A DNA stretch of 64,000 bases from Tolypeutes matacus (GCA_026826555.1 JAKSZT010053764.1:39896523-39960522), one strand, 5' to 3'. Numbered from the stretch's first letter, positions 45,833 to 57,560 are shown. The notes: generated by a model not told the origin, from the sequence alone. A program made the numbers and translations.

Positions 45833-46869
45833 GGGTCATCTCTTTTGACTCATATCTAGCCCTGATTTCTGGTGTCTGGAAAGGAACCCCTTCCTCTGCA
45901 CTCCCTCCCAAATCCCAACAACAAAAAATAAGTAAATGTACACTCCCCTAAGGAAATGCTCACAGCCAAAATTGTTTTCAATCAGGACAGACTCATGTTG
46001 AAAAAGGTGACCAAGATATCTTACAGCAACCTGAGCATGGGTCATCTTAATTGTAGGAAAAGTGTCTGTGTGTGCCAAAACCTGGTAACTGAATTATGAG
46101 AGACAATGCATGGCCCCTTTAGAGTAACGTTCTATATTCCAAAATGATATTTTTGTTACCCACTGTTAAATTGTTCCAAGGTGAGACCCAGCATTCAGAA
46201 GCCAAGGCTGTGTTGGATGTCAGCCTGGCTCTTCAGATGACTTGCCTTGAATCGCCTCAAACTCTGATCTTCTGGCAACTTTAAGTGGCCACAGTCAGGA
46301 TTTGGCAGCAGGTACAGTAAATTCTCTTCACTGCTCCTTTTAGCTCTCCCCATTATATTTTACATACTTAAACTGGTGGACCATAACTTCCATCTCATTT
46401 TATTTGCCTCTAAGTAGGTCTCCATTAGTATCTCTCATTTATCAGCAACTAATTATTCAATGACTAAGCCAGTGATTCTTAAATACTCTATGGAACAGGT
46501 CTGTATGCCTAGCTGTTGGGGGGGGGGATAAGTCCTCTTCAAGTTTTATGAGATTCTTTATGACAAAATTTGGGATTTTTAAGAAGCCCTAATATATATA
46601 TACTGCATATATAAAGACTGGATCTGCATTTGTTATAGAGCTCTCTTCTATTTCTTCAAGGCTTTTTTCACCCAGAATATTGAACCTAATAGGTTGCTGA
46701 CCCTAAAAGTTTAATTGGGCAGATTTTGATTAAACACCTACATGTGCAAGGGGCTGTGGTAGTTGGTAACAGTGGACATCCATGTCTTGCCTGTTCAGCA
46801 TCCTTTCCCCCATTTGCTATTGGCACCTGATTTTCATACAAGGGACCTCCCGCCATACTCTCCAAGGGC
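45833..46869. other. Unannotated intergenic sequence
   Basis: A short G-run at 46519-46527 and an AT patch near 46590. Nothing else recognised. Confidence 0.35.
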
Positions 46870-47345
46870 TACAGCCTTATTTAGGACTTGGTGGCTTAAA
46901 ACAATACAAATTTATCTTATAGTTCTCTGGGTCAGAACTCTTAGAAGAGTTTCACTGGGCTAAAATCAAGGTGTCAGCAGGGCTGCCCTCCTTTTGGAGG
47001 TTCTAAGGTAGAATCCATTTCCTTGCCTTTTCCAGCTTCTAGAGGCTGCACACCTTGCTTGGCTTTTGGCCCCCTTCCGCCATCTTCAAAGCCAGCAACA
47101 TAGTGTCTTTTTAATCCTGCTTCTATAGTCATATCCACTGAGCCAGGTGGGAAAAGGTTCTCTGCTTTTAAAGACCCTTGTGATTACATGGGACCCACCC
47201 AAATAATCCAAGATAACCTCTCTACCTAAAGGTCCTAATTTAATCACAAATGCGAAGTCCCTTTTTGCGTGTAAGGTAAAATATTCACAGGTTCCTCAGA
47301 TTAGGACACAAACATCTTTGCAGAGACATGATTCTGCCTGCCACA
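46870..47345 (-). mobile_element. MLT1-like MaLR LTR
   Basis: The plus strand carries the reverse of MLT1 blocks: GGTGGCTTAAAACAATACAAATTTAT, TCAAGGTGTCAGCAGGGCTG, TTCCTTGCCTTTTCCAGCTTC, GGGACCCACCCAAATAATCC and TTCACAGGTTCCTCAGATTAGGACACAAACATC. Confidence 0.8.
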
Positions 47346-48224
47346 GATCCCTAACCTCACTCGTCTAGGACCATTATATTCTGTTCCTGGAAAGAACAAA
47401 GTGGTGGCCCGGGGACTGAAAAGTATTGATGTGCATTCATCTCCATGATAACTCCCATCGTTCCTTGGTACATGGATCCCTAGGGCTGGTTCCTGTCTTT
47501 CCAAATCCTGGCTCTTCTGTTTATCCTCCAATTCTGAGCATTTTCCCATAGCCTATAATTTGCTGGAGCTAACTGTAATGCATAGTAGAGCCAATTTATT
47601 GTAGAGCAACACTGGTGCAGTGTCAATCAGGGTTCTTGGTTGCAAGCAACAGAAATAGACTCCACCAATCTTAAGAAGAAAGGGAATATATTGGACAGGT
47701 GTCAGAGTCTCATAGAATTCATGGTGAGCTAGGTTTGGAGAACCTTGATGCTGCAAAGGAGAGCTAGGCAGCAGAAATCACTGCAAAAGTGACACAGCAG
47801 GAGAGTGAGTATAGTAAATGTGCCACGAATTGCTGTGGCTTTAAGGAATAAGACCTCCAACTGACCCCAGGTCCTTGCAACATTGGCTCAAGGTACAAAG
47901 TTTTAGGAGGGAGCTTCTAATTGGAGGAGTCTGACTTGTGTGCCCATCTCCAAGCTACAAAAGGGACAACCCGGCTGGCTTCTGAAGTGGGAAGTGGCTG
48001 CTAATTCTCATCAAGGCTACTCACATGGGACATTCCCCAAAGGGGAGATTGGGATGCCTATAAAAAGAGGAGATAGAATGCTGGCAGGCAAAGACCTAGC
48101 AAATGTCCCCCACAAATTGCCTAAGGGGAATTCAAAGAACTGTGGAAATTCAAAGGAGGTAGAAGTCATGTCTGTTTAGGAAAATCAAGAAAGACTATGT
48201 AGAAGATGGGTGTAGAACAGTGCT
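47346..48224. other. Probably old repeat debris
   Basis: TCAGGGTTCTTGGTTGCAAGCAACAGAAATAG (about 47628-47659) resembles a common mammalian interspersed repeat. No family name is claimed and no gene was seen. Confidence 0.35.
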
Positions 48225-48540
48225 GTCCTTCCTACAGAAGTAAAATGCAAGTCACAATGTAATTTAAATTTTCTAGTAAGCCACATTTTGAAAGTGAAAA
48301 GAAGTAAAAAGCATTTGAATAGCATATTTTATTTAACCTAATATATCAAAAATATGATCACTTCAGCCTGTAATTAATGTAATCCGAATGAGATGTTTTA
48401 CATTTAATAAAATGTGTATCAGAAAATATTTTATACTGCTTCAGTTTTTATTTAAATTTAATTAAAATTAAATTTAAAATTCAGTTCCTCAGTGGCACCA
48501 ATAGTCACATGTGGCCAGAGGGTATTGGACAATACACAGG
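48225..48540. mobile_element. hAT-like DNA transposon fossil
   Basis: TTTTCTAGTAAGCCACATT, TTATTTAACCTAATATATC and AATAGTCACATGTGGCCAGAGGGTATTGGACA form a known non-autonomous pattern; a shorter relative is at 19385. Confidence 0.55.
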
Positions 48541-49884
48541 TCTAGAAGGATAGTGTATCAGTCTGGGTCCAATCAGAAGAGAGAAAACACACAGTAATTT
48601 GAACAGGGAAAATTTAAAATAAAGACTCATCAACCGTAAGGGGATTGGAATAATGAGGGTTTGACTAGTAAGACGTAAAGAGAACTCTAAAGAATATAGT
48701 AATAGCAGGTATACAGACTGCCACTACACCTATGGCCGAGACAGAGCTCCAGGGAAGAGTCCCCCACCTATTCACCCACCCCCAAGAATGAGCTCAAGAC
48801 CTTGTTTGAGAGGCATAGCTTTGGCTCCCTGAATGGCAGAGAAGGGCTGTATTGCTGTACTTGTAGACACTGCTGGAAATCTCTCCTGTGGAACTTTCTG
48901 GAAATTCACTAGGAAAAACTGGTAGGTATCTCGCTGGTGGCATTCTGCTACAGAACTACTCGAGGGAGGTGTCAGGAGAAGCAGCTGGCCACTGGGTATT
49001 GCTGGCCACCACTCACTGTGAAGCTAGGTGCTGGGGGAGCTGTGGGCTGCAGGAGCCAGACACAGGTCTAGAAGGGTGGATAATTTTTCTAAAGGCAGAA
49101 ATGCAGAGGAGGGACACTCCAGCATGATGACAGGCCTAGAAGTAGAAAAGCATGAAGCAGCAAAACAAGGGGTCCCATTTGAATTGGGGAATCAATGTAA
49201 GTGAGAAGATAAGACAGAAATGCAGCAGTTTTTCCAAGGGTTCATGGGTCTACCTCAGACTCTCAAACCTTTCTATATAATAATATTCATATCTTCCTCA
49301 AATACCAGTGTGGGCATGTCACCAACCTATTCAATATCTTTTAGTGTTTGTTTGGTTTTTTTTTTCTCTATATGGTATCTGAGTTTAACATTCTAAGATA
49401 ATCTGTCCAAATTCCCTCCAACTACACCAGGCTGCTATCCCCCTCTTTCCCACAGCCAAGATTTGCTATGCTCTTCTGCCTAGTAAGTCCTGTTTCCCCA
49501 TCCTTTTCTCACAGCTCAACTCAAGAGCCCCAGCCAGAACAAGCTCTTGGAGCACTTATCACATTCCTCCCCCCAGTGTAGTCTGCAAAGAGTCCAAAGG
49601 AAAGGATTCTTCTTTTGTTAGCTTTGTATTCTCCACAACATTTGCCTAATAGGTGCTGGATAAATATTTCAGACTGGATCAAAAGCAATCATGTGCATTG
49701 CAATGCCCAGCACACTGTCGACACTCTCCATATATTAGTTAAATACATGAAATATACTGAATAGAAGAGAAAGTCCTTGTCATAAACACCTTGCTCTGTC
49801 TGCTTTCCAGCATTGTTTTTTCCCTTCTTCATGTACCAGCATCACTATTTTTCTTTGGAGAACTATATCCTCTTTCACTTTTAA
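48541..49884. other. Unannotated intergenic sequence
   Basis: GTATCAGTCTGGGTCCAATCAGAAGAGAGAAA at about 48556-48588 looks like the start of an old repeat. No coding signature. Confidence 0.3.
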
Positions 49885-50115
49885 ATGGCCATAGCAGGCT
49901 GAATGGTGCCCCCCCGCCCACAAAGGTCTGTCCACATCCTAATCCCCAGAAGCTGTGAGTTTTCCATTTGACTGCAACTGCAAGAGAGACCCTGAGCAAG
50001 AAGTACCTTGCTGAGCCTATTCAAACATTCAGAATCATAAGGGATCATAATAAAATGATTGTTGTCTTAAGCCACTCAATTGTGGGGTGGTTTGTTATGC
50101 AGTAATACATAACCA
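49885..50115 (+). mobile_element. LTR-like fossil fragment
   Basis: Ends with TTAAGCCACTCAATTGTGGGGTGGTTTGTTATGCAGTAATACATAACCAGAAC, the same type of end as the element at 14760-15248. Confidence 0.6.
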
Positions 50116-50767
50116 GAACAGCCAGCATAGAACTGAAACTTTAGTATTGATTGGTTTTCCAGCACCTTCCTGGGGCCAGCAAGGTGATGGCAGTAGGAAT
50201 CAATCAGAAGAAGAAACCTCAAGGACACAGTTAAGTCAGGACCCAAAGGGAGGAGCTGAGAGTGCAAGGGGGTGGTGAGTAGGGAAGGTGCTGCTTGGAA
50301 AGAGATGCAGCTGCTCTTCTTTGCCAAGGGAATCTTCTTCCACCATCAACTTTAATGGCACTAGTTTATCACATAGTACTTCTAGAAGAGACTGCAGGAT
50401 GTGAATAAAAACATCAGAAAGCAGAGAGCCAAGAAAACAGGGGTAGGGAGAAAATGCCTTTTTACGCCACTTCAAATTCTGCCCTAGTATGCCAAGGGAC
50501 CATGACTGGAAATAGGGAAAGGCAAGCATACAAAAATCCAAATTATATACGGTCAAGTCTTCAAAATTGTAAAGGAGACAACTTTTCTCTCTTTTTGGGC
50601 TTTTCTCCTCATGGTTTTCCTCATATTTCCGACCTCCCCTTCCAGGGACTCAGTCTCTGCTTTTGCACCAGTTTGTTAGCTGACAATCATGTTACACTGG
50701 CCCTGGACTCCTGGAGATGCAAAGCCTTAACTGAGCATTTCCCCCCAATGGTGGAGAATGGGTTTTG
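50116..50767. other. Unannotated intergenic sequence
   Basis: No gene, RNA or repeat recognised. Confidence 0.3.
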
Positions 50768-51139
50768 CTTTGTTTTGTTTTGTTTTGTTTTGTTTTGTTT
50801 TAAAGATTTATTTATTCATTCCTCCCCCCACCCCCATTGTTTTGTGCTCACTGTCTGCTCTCTGTGTGTTCTTCTGTGTCTGCTCGTCTTCTCTTTAGGC
50901 GACACCTGGAACCAATGCTCAATCTCTTGCGCCACCTCAACTCCCTGATCTGCTGCATCTCTTATTGTCTCTCTTCTGTGTCTCTTTTTAACCCGTCATC
51001 TTGCTGCACCAGCTCTCCGCACAGGCCAGCACTCCTGAGCGGGCCAGCACTCTGCGAGGGCCAGGAGGGCTTGGGAATTGAACCTTGGACCTACTATATG
51101 GTAGATGGGAGCGCAATCACTTGAGCCACATCCGCTTCC
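50768..51139 (-). mobile_element. Two-unit (dimeric) DAS SINE
   Basis: Same architecture as the element at 37125, with a (TTTTG)n-type tail on the plus strand. Flanked by the perfect 15-bp duplication GGAGAATGGGTTTTG (50753-50767 and 51140-51154). The distal tRNA-like unit has lost about 30 bases around its B box. Confidence 0.9.
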
Positions 51140-51289
51140 GGAGAATGGGTTTTGACACCTAGACTTCTTTCACAGTGTTGTAGGATGATTGACAATAACC
51201 TAGATGTACGAAGAGAACACTACTGTTGCTGGATTTTCTCTAGGTTCTTGGCTAAGTTACAAAAAAGAATTTAAGTACATGCTAATTTA

Positions 51290-51912
51290 GTTAGGCCAGT
51301 AATTGATTAAGGAACCGAGAGAAGAGAAATGGGAGAAAATAACAGCATATTGGTCCCCAGTATACTTGCGGGTTGGTTCAAGCAGAGAGAGGAAAAGAGC
51401 TAAAAAAGAGGTAAAAGAGCTGATTTATAGAGTACACATCCCCATTACAGATTACAAATCCCCATTACAGATTACAAGTCCCCAGGTCTACTTGTGTGCT
51501 GGTCCAGGCAGGGAGAGAAAGGGCAAAATGGGTAAAAAGGGTAAAAAGCGATGATTTAGCTTCTGCGCTTGCTTTTTAAACCATTAATTACCCTGCCCCT
51601 TGTTAATGTTTGGGGAAGGAGTCTCAGCTGTTTGCTGCTTTGATTGGTAACCCCACTTGTCAATTCTCCTGGGAGGTCCAATGACAAGGCCCCTGGAGAA
51701 TAACCGGGGCTTTTCCTTGGTCCCGGACAAAATCATATTCCAAATGGGGAATTCTCATGAGGTTCTTCCGGCAGCCATCTTGTGGGGTCCTTCCCTCAGG
51801 GATGGTTCCCATGGCCATGTGTTTCACAGCTCTGGTTTTCTGCCAGGTCCCAGATTCATCTTTTCATTCCCTAAACTAGTCTGCCTCACTACTGTTTTCT
51901 TTTATTAAATAG
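51290..51912. mobile_element. Unclassified, possible LTR with internal repeats
   Basis: An imperfect duplication of about 120 bp starts at GTCCCCAGTATACTTG (51354) and at GTCCCCAGGTCTACTTG (about 51478). An 18-bp unit (CCCCATTACAGATTACAA) is repeated at 51441-51476. The TCTTGTGGGGTCCTTCCC and CTGGGAGGTCC blocks and the TTTATTAAATAG end suggest a retroviral LTR with duplicated enhancers, on either strand. Not proven. Confidence 0.35.
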
Positions 51913-52178
51913 ATCTCATCTTGCTCTTGAGTCTCAATGGGGGAAATGGTGGCAAATGGGAAAGAGGGCCTTAAACTAGCCAGTTAATGCTAATTTCAGT
52001 CTCTAGAATAAAATGCTCAGGTTTTCTAATTTCCTCCTTGTTCTGCTTTTTCTAAGAATCTAATGGAGGACATATGTGATATTGTATTAGAGGGAAGAAA
52101 TAAGCCTTAGATTCAGCCAGCTGCAGAAAGGATTTAGTTCTTCCTAAGATGCTGTTGTTCTCTTCCAAAAGAAGCGTC

Positions 52179-52616
52179 TGTGGTGGTTTGGAGCTGTATG
52201 TACCCCAGAAAAACATGTTCTTAAATTTCAACCATTACTGTGGGCGTAAACCCATTTTAAGTAGGACATTTTGATGAAGCTTCTTCAGTTAAGGTAAGAC
52301 CCACCTCAATCAGGTCTTAATCCTATTACTGGAATCCTTTATAAGAGAATGACATTCAGACAAAGAGAAAGAAAGCCATGGAGAAAGAAGCTGAAATCAG
52401 TGAAACCCGGAAGAGAAGAGAGAGACCAGCAGACACCACCATGTGCCTTGCCACATGACAGAGAAGCCACGGATTGCTGCCAGCCAGTCTTTGGGAAGAA
52501 AGCATTGCCTTGATTTGGACATTTTCCCAGCCTCAAAACCAAGTGTGAATAAATTCCATTGTTTAAACCAAACCCTTTCACAGTATTTGCTTTGAGCAGC
52601 CTAGGAAACTATAACA
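52179..52616 (+). mobile_element. Solo LTR (xenarthran-enriched family, copy 2)
   Basis: Starts TGTGGTGGTTTGGAGCTGTATGTACCCCAG and ends GAGCAGCCTAGGAAACTATAACA, with TGAATAAATTCCATTG as a likely polyadenylation site. 5-bp flanks GCGTC/GCATC differ by one CpG-type change, consistent with a target-site duplication. Confidence 0.8.
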
Positions 52617-52699
52617 GCATCTTTTACTTTTAGTCTTGAAGAGAGATTTATCCTCCCATATCACAGAATCCTAACGTTGGGACTCTAGATATCATCTAG

Positions 52700-52900
52700 C
52701 CCAGGGGTTCTTAACAAGGGGTCCATGAGCTTGAATTGAAATTCAAAAAAACATTCTTGTGGAGACGTGTTGGTGTGGGTGTGATATATTTATTAAATAA
52801 TACACAGTACAGTGTGAACTTAGTAAGGGGTCTGTGGTTTTCACCGGACTGGCAAAGGGGTCTGTGGAACAAAAAAAGTTCAGAACGCCTGCTGTAGCCC
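52700..52900. mobile_element. hAT-like MITE
   Basis: The ends GGGGTTCTTAACAAGGGGTCC and GGGGTCTGTGGAACAAAAAAAGTTCAGAACGCC are imperfect inverted repeats, flanked by TAGCCC on both sides, consistent with an 8-bp hAT duplication. Confidence 0.65.
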
Positions 52901-52997
52901 AACATCTTCTTTCTAAATGTTTTTTATTATTTTCTAATATTACTTCCAGTATTCCTTTCTGTCCCCTGCCCACTCTTCCATCCTTGCTATTTGATCT

Positions 52998-53200
52998 TCT
53001 AAGCCAGAGGTTCTTAAAGTTTTGGTCTCAGGACCTCTTTACACTCTTAAAAATTATTAATGTCCCTGAAAATCTTTTAATCATGTGGTTTGACTATTGA
53101 TATTTTAGAAATTAAAACTGAGAAACTTTAAAAATATTTATTAATTCACTTAAAAACAATAAACCCATTACATGTTAACATAAATAACATAATACAACCC
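52998..53200. mobile_element. hAT-like fossil
   Basis: CAGAGGTTCTTAAAGTTTTGGTCTCAGGACCTCTTTACACTC and GATATTTTAGAAATTAAAACTGAGAAA, then AAACCCATTACATGTTAACATAAATAA, match a common mammalian DNA transposon pattern. Confidence 0.65.
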
Positions 53201-53774
53201 CCATTGCATATACAGGTATCAACTGGTCCTCTTTAATTGAACTGTGGGAAATGGGACTCGGAGAACTGGCAGAAATGGTGATACTCATGCTATTACTATA
53301 AGTAATAAACTGTCCTTTATCTCTGACCCAATAGACTCATATCTCCAACCAGCACCCATGAAACTGTGGCAGGCTAATTTGTTAGTTTGCAAATAGGGTA
53401 ACATCTCAGACCCTTCACAGTCCTTGACATAACCTCTAACTGAAATTTAGCATTCCCTTCAAGTATGAATGCATACAGTAGACCTCACAGTATTAGCATT
53501 ACCCATACTTTGTAACTAGTAGAAAACACAGATATTTTCATAAAACAATACGTTTGTGGCAAATGTTTCAAACTAACATTCATGTCTATCAACATTTTGA
53601 AATCACAGTAGTTGATGTTATTAGTTAATGCATTAATATAGAACGACATATATTACTATATCACAAATTTGTTTTTAAATATATTCATAACTATTTCAAT
53701 ATGATTGGTTTCCTTTGTAGTCCTATGTATTTTATTTTTATGCACTTATTGCTTAATAATAATTGCTTAGTGGG
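53201..53774. other. Unannotated AT-rich intergenic sequence
   Basis: Nothing recognised. Confidence 0.3.
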
Positions 53775-53940
53775 TACAGAGTTTCTTTTTTGGGATGATG
53801 AAAAAGTTTTGGTAATGGCTGATGGTTATGGTAGCACAATATTGTGAATGTAACTAATATCGCTATTTGTACACATGAACATGGTTAAAATGGGAAATTT
53901 TGTGTTATAGACATGTTACCACAATATAGTTAAATTATTC
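53775..53940 (+). mobile_element. Old L1 3' UTR fragment
   Basis: TTTGGGATGATGAAAAAGTTTTGG, GATGGTTATGGTAGCACAA, TGGTTAAAATGGGAAATTTTGTG and TTACCACAATATAG are the standard end of old L1 3' UTRs. Confidence 0.85.
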
Positions 53941-54120
53941 AGAGAAGGTATCCACAAATTCTACTAGCTGGCACAAAAAAGTTTTTAAAAATTTCTGTAT
54001 TCATTGCCTAAGGGTATGAACAGTACAGTAGAAACCAGAAAGAAGAAAAAGTAGATGAAATTATTAGCCTTTGGATTTCAATCAGCACCAGGGAAAATGG
54101 AGGAAACATACACTTCAAAA

Positions 54121-54260
54121 CAGAAGATACGTTGTTCTGAAATTCAATTACTACAAACCCAGTTTTAGCTCAGAATCGACAAGAGGTACATTTGTTCTTG
54201 TAATTTCTAAAAGAAATGCACTGAGAGGTTTCAAGAGCATATACTTGGGGAGCACACAGG
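54121..54260 (+). repeat. Inverted repeat, left arm (140 bp)
   Basis: From CAGAAGATACG to GAGCACACAGG. The reverse complement of 56210-56349 matches it base for base without indels, with about 8 mismatches in 140. Most mismatches are C/T or G/A, three of them at CpG. No target-site duplication, TG/CA end or other transposon mark was seen. Confidence 0.93.
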
Positions 54261-54736
54261 TACTCAGAGACTAAGAACTGCCAATATGTTGATTCCGAAA
54301 GATCTACACTGGAGTCCTTCAGTCTGCCTGAGCCTAGATAGAACCACCTAATCCATGGGGTTTAGCATAAGGCTGGGCTCTTATCTCCACACTTTCTCCC
54401 TATGAAGCCTCAAATTCCAAAGTGGGTCTTCATTCCTCCAGTTTAAGACTTTAATACCTTATAAAATGCAATGCCCCTGAAAAGTAGAAATGGTTAATGC
54501 CATCATCATTCATTTAAATCTCACAGTGAAGAAGAAGTGAGAACAAACTATAAAGGCACTTGGGGTGAGGAATTAGAAAGGGTGCAGCTAATGTAGATAA
54601 ATGACCTTTGCTAATTTTTATTCCTTCAGTATCTTGTTATTGATGACTAAGAAAGGGATTCTGGGGATGTGAACTTTTTTTTTTTTTTTTAATTATTAAT
54701 CCTCTCTTTCTTCTCTGTTTCTTTCTTGTTCTTTAG

Positions 54737-54805
54737 TGTCTGGTTTTATCGACAATCACCATAGCTGACCCAGATAAAGAATTTCAAGATTTCATTAATA
54801 AATTG
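54737..54805 (+). other. Candidate small exon (69 nt, open)
   Basis: It is preceded by a long pyrimidine tract (54697-54733) and CTTTAG, and followed by TTG-GTAAAA. The 69 nt are open in one frame (CLVLSTITIADPDKEFQDFI...) and, if not spliced, read on to a TAA 33 nt later. I do not recognise the peptide. It lies in the spacer of the inverted repeat. It may be a chance splice-site pair. Confidence 0.2.
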
Positions 54806-55739
54806 GTAAAAAACATTTCAGTAATTAATCTTCTCTAAAGAATAATAATGGAAGTTGTAAAATTGATATGAGTAGTTAAAACCAAACTCTCATGATATAT
54901 AAAGAACTAGTGGAATCTGCTTCTTAACCCCTATTTCTCTAATTATTTCTAGAAATGCCTTTATATAGCTCTAACTACTCCTGTACTTTGCAGTGTTTCT
55001 TGTCATGGGCAATGACTGAGAGTGAGGATGGTGACGCCCAGGCCATCACCATGTAGAAGAAGTAGAATGAAAGAAATCCAGGGAGACCGATCAGAGTACC
55101 CAGTGTCACTGTCATTAGTCAGCCTGATCTGGCCATCTTTCAGCATCCCAGGCACCTCATTTAATGGGGGTGAGGGTCAGAGGTGGGAGGTTGGACTAAG
55201 TATCCAATTTTGAGGTCGCCATAGATCTGAGCCTTGAGGAGAAAGACCTAATTTGGGCTGAGCTGATGCCTTCAAACAGTAGGAAGACCAGGCTGTTCCT
55301 ACACCACAGGAGAAATAAGTCATATTAGCCTGGAATCCTGGAAATGCCCATTTCAGGGCCTGTCATTAGGAAGCTCTAAATGAATTCCTGAAAGCCTTGC
55401 CTTTTCAGGTTTCTCATCTGTGAACTGACCAAAAGATTCCTGGGAATCTTACTAGAGTGGCAAGTCCATCTTCAGCAGCCCTCCTCCCTTTTCCTTCTTG
55501 GCAGTATGTGCTGCCTCACGTCCCTTTCCAGCTACTCTGGCCATATGTGATCAGTGCTCTATTACAGCAGAAGGGGGAAATAAAGATTTTAAAAGTATCA
55601 AAAGTCTTAGTACCTCGACATATATATTTTTTCTATCTCTAGAGAGTCTGCCTTAAAATATTCATATAGATATTAGGGAGTGGAGAGTTAACAATGTAGA
55701 CACACAGGTGATCAAATACTAATGATGGAATAGCAGGCA

Positions 55740-56110
55740 TCTTAACAGCAATTTGGCTTTTTCCGCAGTAGAACGCGTTCTGCCCGAGCCTCCCAAAGCC
55801 CTCCGGTCTGCTACCCACCCCACACTCTCTCAAGGGTAAGCCGACTTTTTCCATCAATTCAAACTGTCATGTCTCTCTTCTCCTGTCTCCTTTCTAATTT
55901 CAAACTGCAGCCCTGATTGATCCTTTCTTTTATGAAGGTTGCTCTTCCTGTCCAACTTGAAAAGCTTCCACGGCTCATTACCATAGCAATAGGAGCGCTC
56001 TGCTGAAATCAGCACCATCCGAGGGCTGCGGGGAGCACAGCACCTGGGCTGCCGCTCTCCCCCGCACACCCACCCACTCGCCCACACACAAGCCCCGCTC
56101 TCAGGCAGCA
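55740..56110. promoter_or_regulatory. GC-richer block, possible regulatory element
   Basis: The GC content rises sharply compared with the AT-rich surroundings, with several CpGs (55770-55805, 55990-56125). ATTACCATAGCAAT at 55977-55990 resembles the RFX X-box consensus. No TATA box or recognised exon. It may be an enhancer or a distant promoter. Confidence 0.3.
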
Positions 56111-56209
56111 GCCATGTCAGGGCCGCTGAAGCAACTCTGAATTTCTTTCACTCAGCATAGGGACGATATTATCTTTTGAGCAAATTACTGGACACCTCCA
56201 GGCCTCTTT

Positions 56210-56349
56210 CCTGTGTGCTCCCCAAGTATATGCTCTTGAAACCTCTCAGTGCGTTTCTTTTAGAAATGACACTAACAAACGTACCTCTTGTCGATTCTGA
56301 GCTAAAATTGGGTTTGTAGTAATTGAATTTCAGAACAACATATCTTCAG
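56210..56349 (-). repeat. Inverted repeat, right arm (140 bp)
   Basis: Mate of 54121-54260 in opposite orientation, 1949 bp apart. Confidence 0.93.
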
Positions 56350-56736
56350 TGGGAAATATGAAAAATGAGCTGGACACTAGAAATTCTACTTATTGAAATA
56401 TAAATAATATAATGTGATGTATAGCATGAAAACTAAGGTTGCTTTGTGACTTGTTCTGTATTCATAAAACATGGACAAGAACTGATTTCATTTTCAATAT
56501 AGTTGTATTTTAAAAAATAAGAGGTAGTAATGTTAAAATATTATTTAATCATGTTTCATCTTTTTGAAAATTTATTAATATATACTCATGTTTGTAAAAT
56601 AAAGGTTGTTTTGTTACTTGTACGCTCTTTTTTAGAAACGATTGTGACTGTTTAGAATTAAACAGACAATCTCTTCACTCATGCTAAAACAAGGAGTCGC
56701 TACCTCTACTCCTATTGAAAAAAAAAAAAAAAATAG
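56350..56736. other. AT-rich unannotated sequence
   Basis: Nothing recognised; ends with an A-run just before a SINE. Confidence 0.3.
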
Positions 56737-56828
56737 TAGGGGAGTAGGTGCAGCTCAGTGGTTGAGCACCTGCTTCCCATATGTGAGGTCCGGGGTTTGT
56801 TCCCTGGTACCTCCTAAAAAAAAAAAAA
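56737..56828 (+). mobile_element. DAS-type SINE
   Basis: A GGGGAGTAGGTGCAGCTCAGTGG head, a B-box relic GGTTTGTTCCCTGG, then CCTCCT and 13 A. Short form, as at 155 and 14237. Confidence 0.88.
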
Positions 56829-56914
56829 GCAAAGGTTTAAAAAGAGTACAGACCTTGAAATCTAATAAGTATTAACACAAACATCTTTGACAATAGCCAA
56901 CAATTTTCAGTGAT

Positions 56915-57100
56915 TACTATTGTCATACTTTGTGTTAAATTCTTAATTAGTCCCTGCAATAACAACTCTAGGGTATAGTACAATTATTATTATTGTACAA
57001 ATGAAAGTGCAGGTTTGGAGATTAAGTAACTTGCTCTAAATCATAGGAAATGGTAGAGGTGGGATTGAAATTCAAGCGTGTCAGGCTCTAGAACTCAGAC
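56915..57100 (+). mobile_element. MIR-type SINE fragment
   Basis: TTAATTAGTCCCTGCAATAAC, TTGTACAAATGAAAGTGCAGG and GATTAAGTAACTTGCTC in MIR order. Confidence 0.75.
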
Positions 57101-57329
57101 TTGTAACAGTTTTGCTATACCAGAATACTGGACATGGTTTATGTTCTATGGCCTTAGAAGTTCATGGACAACACAGGAGCCTTTCTATTTGAAGCCTCCT
57201 GGTGGCCAGAAGACTGGATTCAGGTCAGACTCTGCTTTCTAAGCAAGGCTGGGCCACCATTCAGCAGCATAGTATTTTTTCAGATATGCCAAAAGGTGGT
57301 GTTTACATGAAGTCGGAAAGAAACGCTCT

Positions 57330-57560
57330 GGTAGACACATCTCTTGCCTTGCATGCAAAATTTACATACAATGAAATACATAAACATGAAGTGTGTATTC
57401 GCTGAGTTTTGACAAATGCTTTCACCCATGTAACCACAAAACCCTATCAGGATATAAAATATTATCATCACCCTAGAAAGTTCCTTTCCAGTCAATCCCT
57501 ACTCTATCTGAGAAACACAACCACTGTTCTTATCTTTTCTTCCTACTTGGATTGGTTTTT
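57330..57560 (-). mobile_element. Old L1 fragment
   Basis: TTTTGACAAATGCTTTCACCCATGTAACCAC and CACCCTAGAAAGTTCCTTTCCAGTCAATCCC are the reverse of a typical old L1 region. Confidence 0.7.

Noticed and set aside
54071..54274. 67-residue frame over the left inverted-repeat arm
   Set aside because: The frame is not preserved in a meaningful way in the other arm, and no domain is visible. The repeat itself is the signal.
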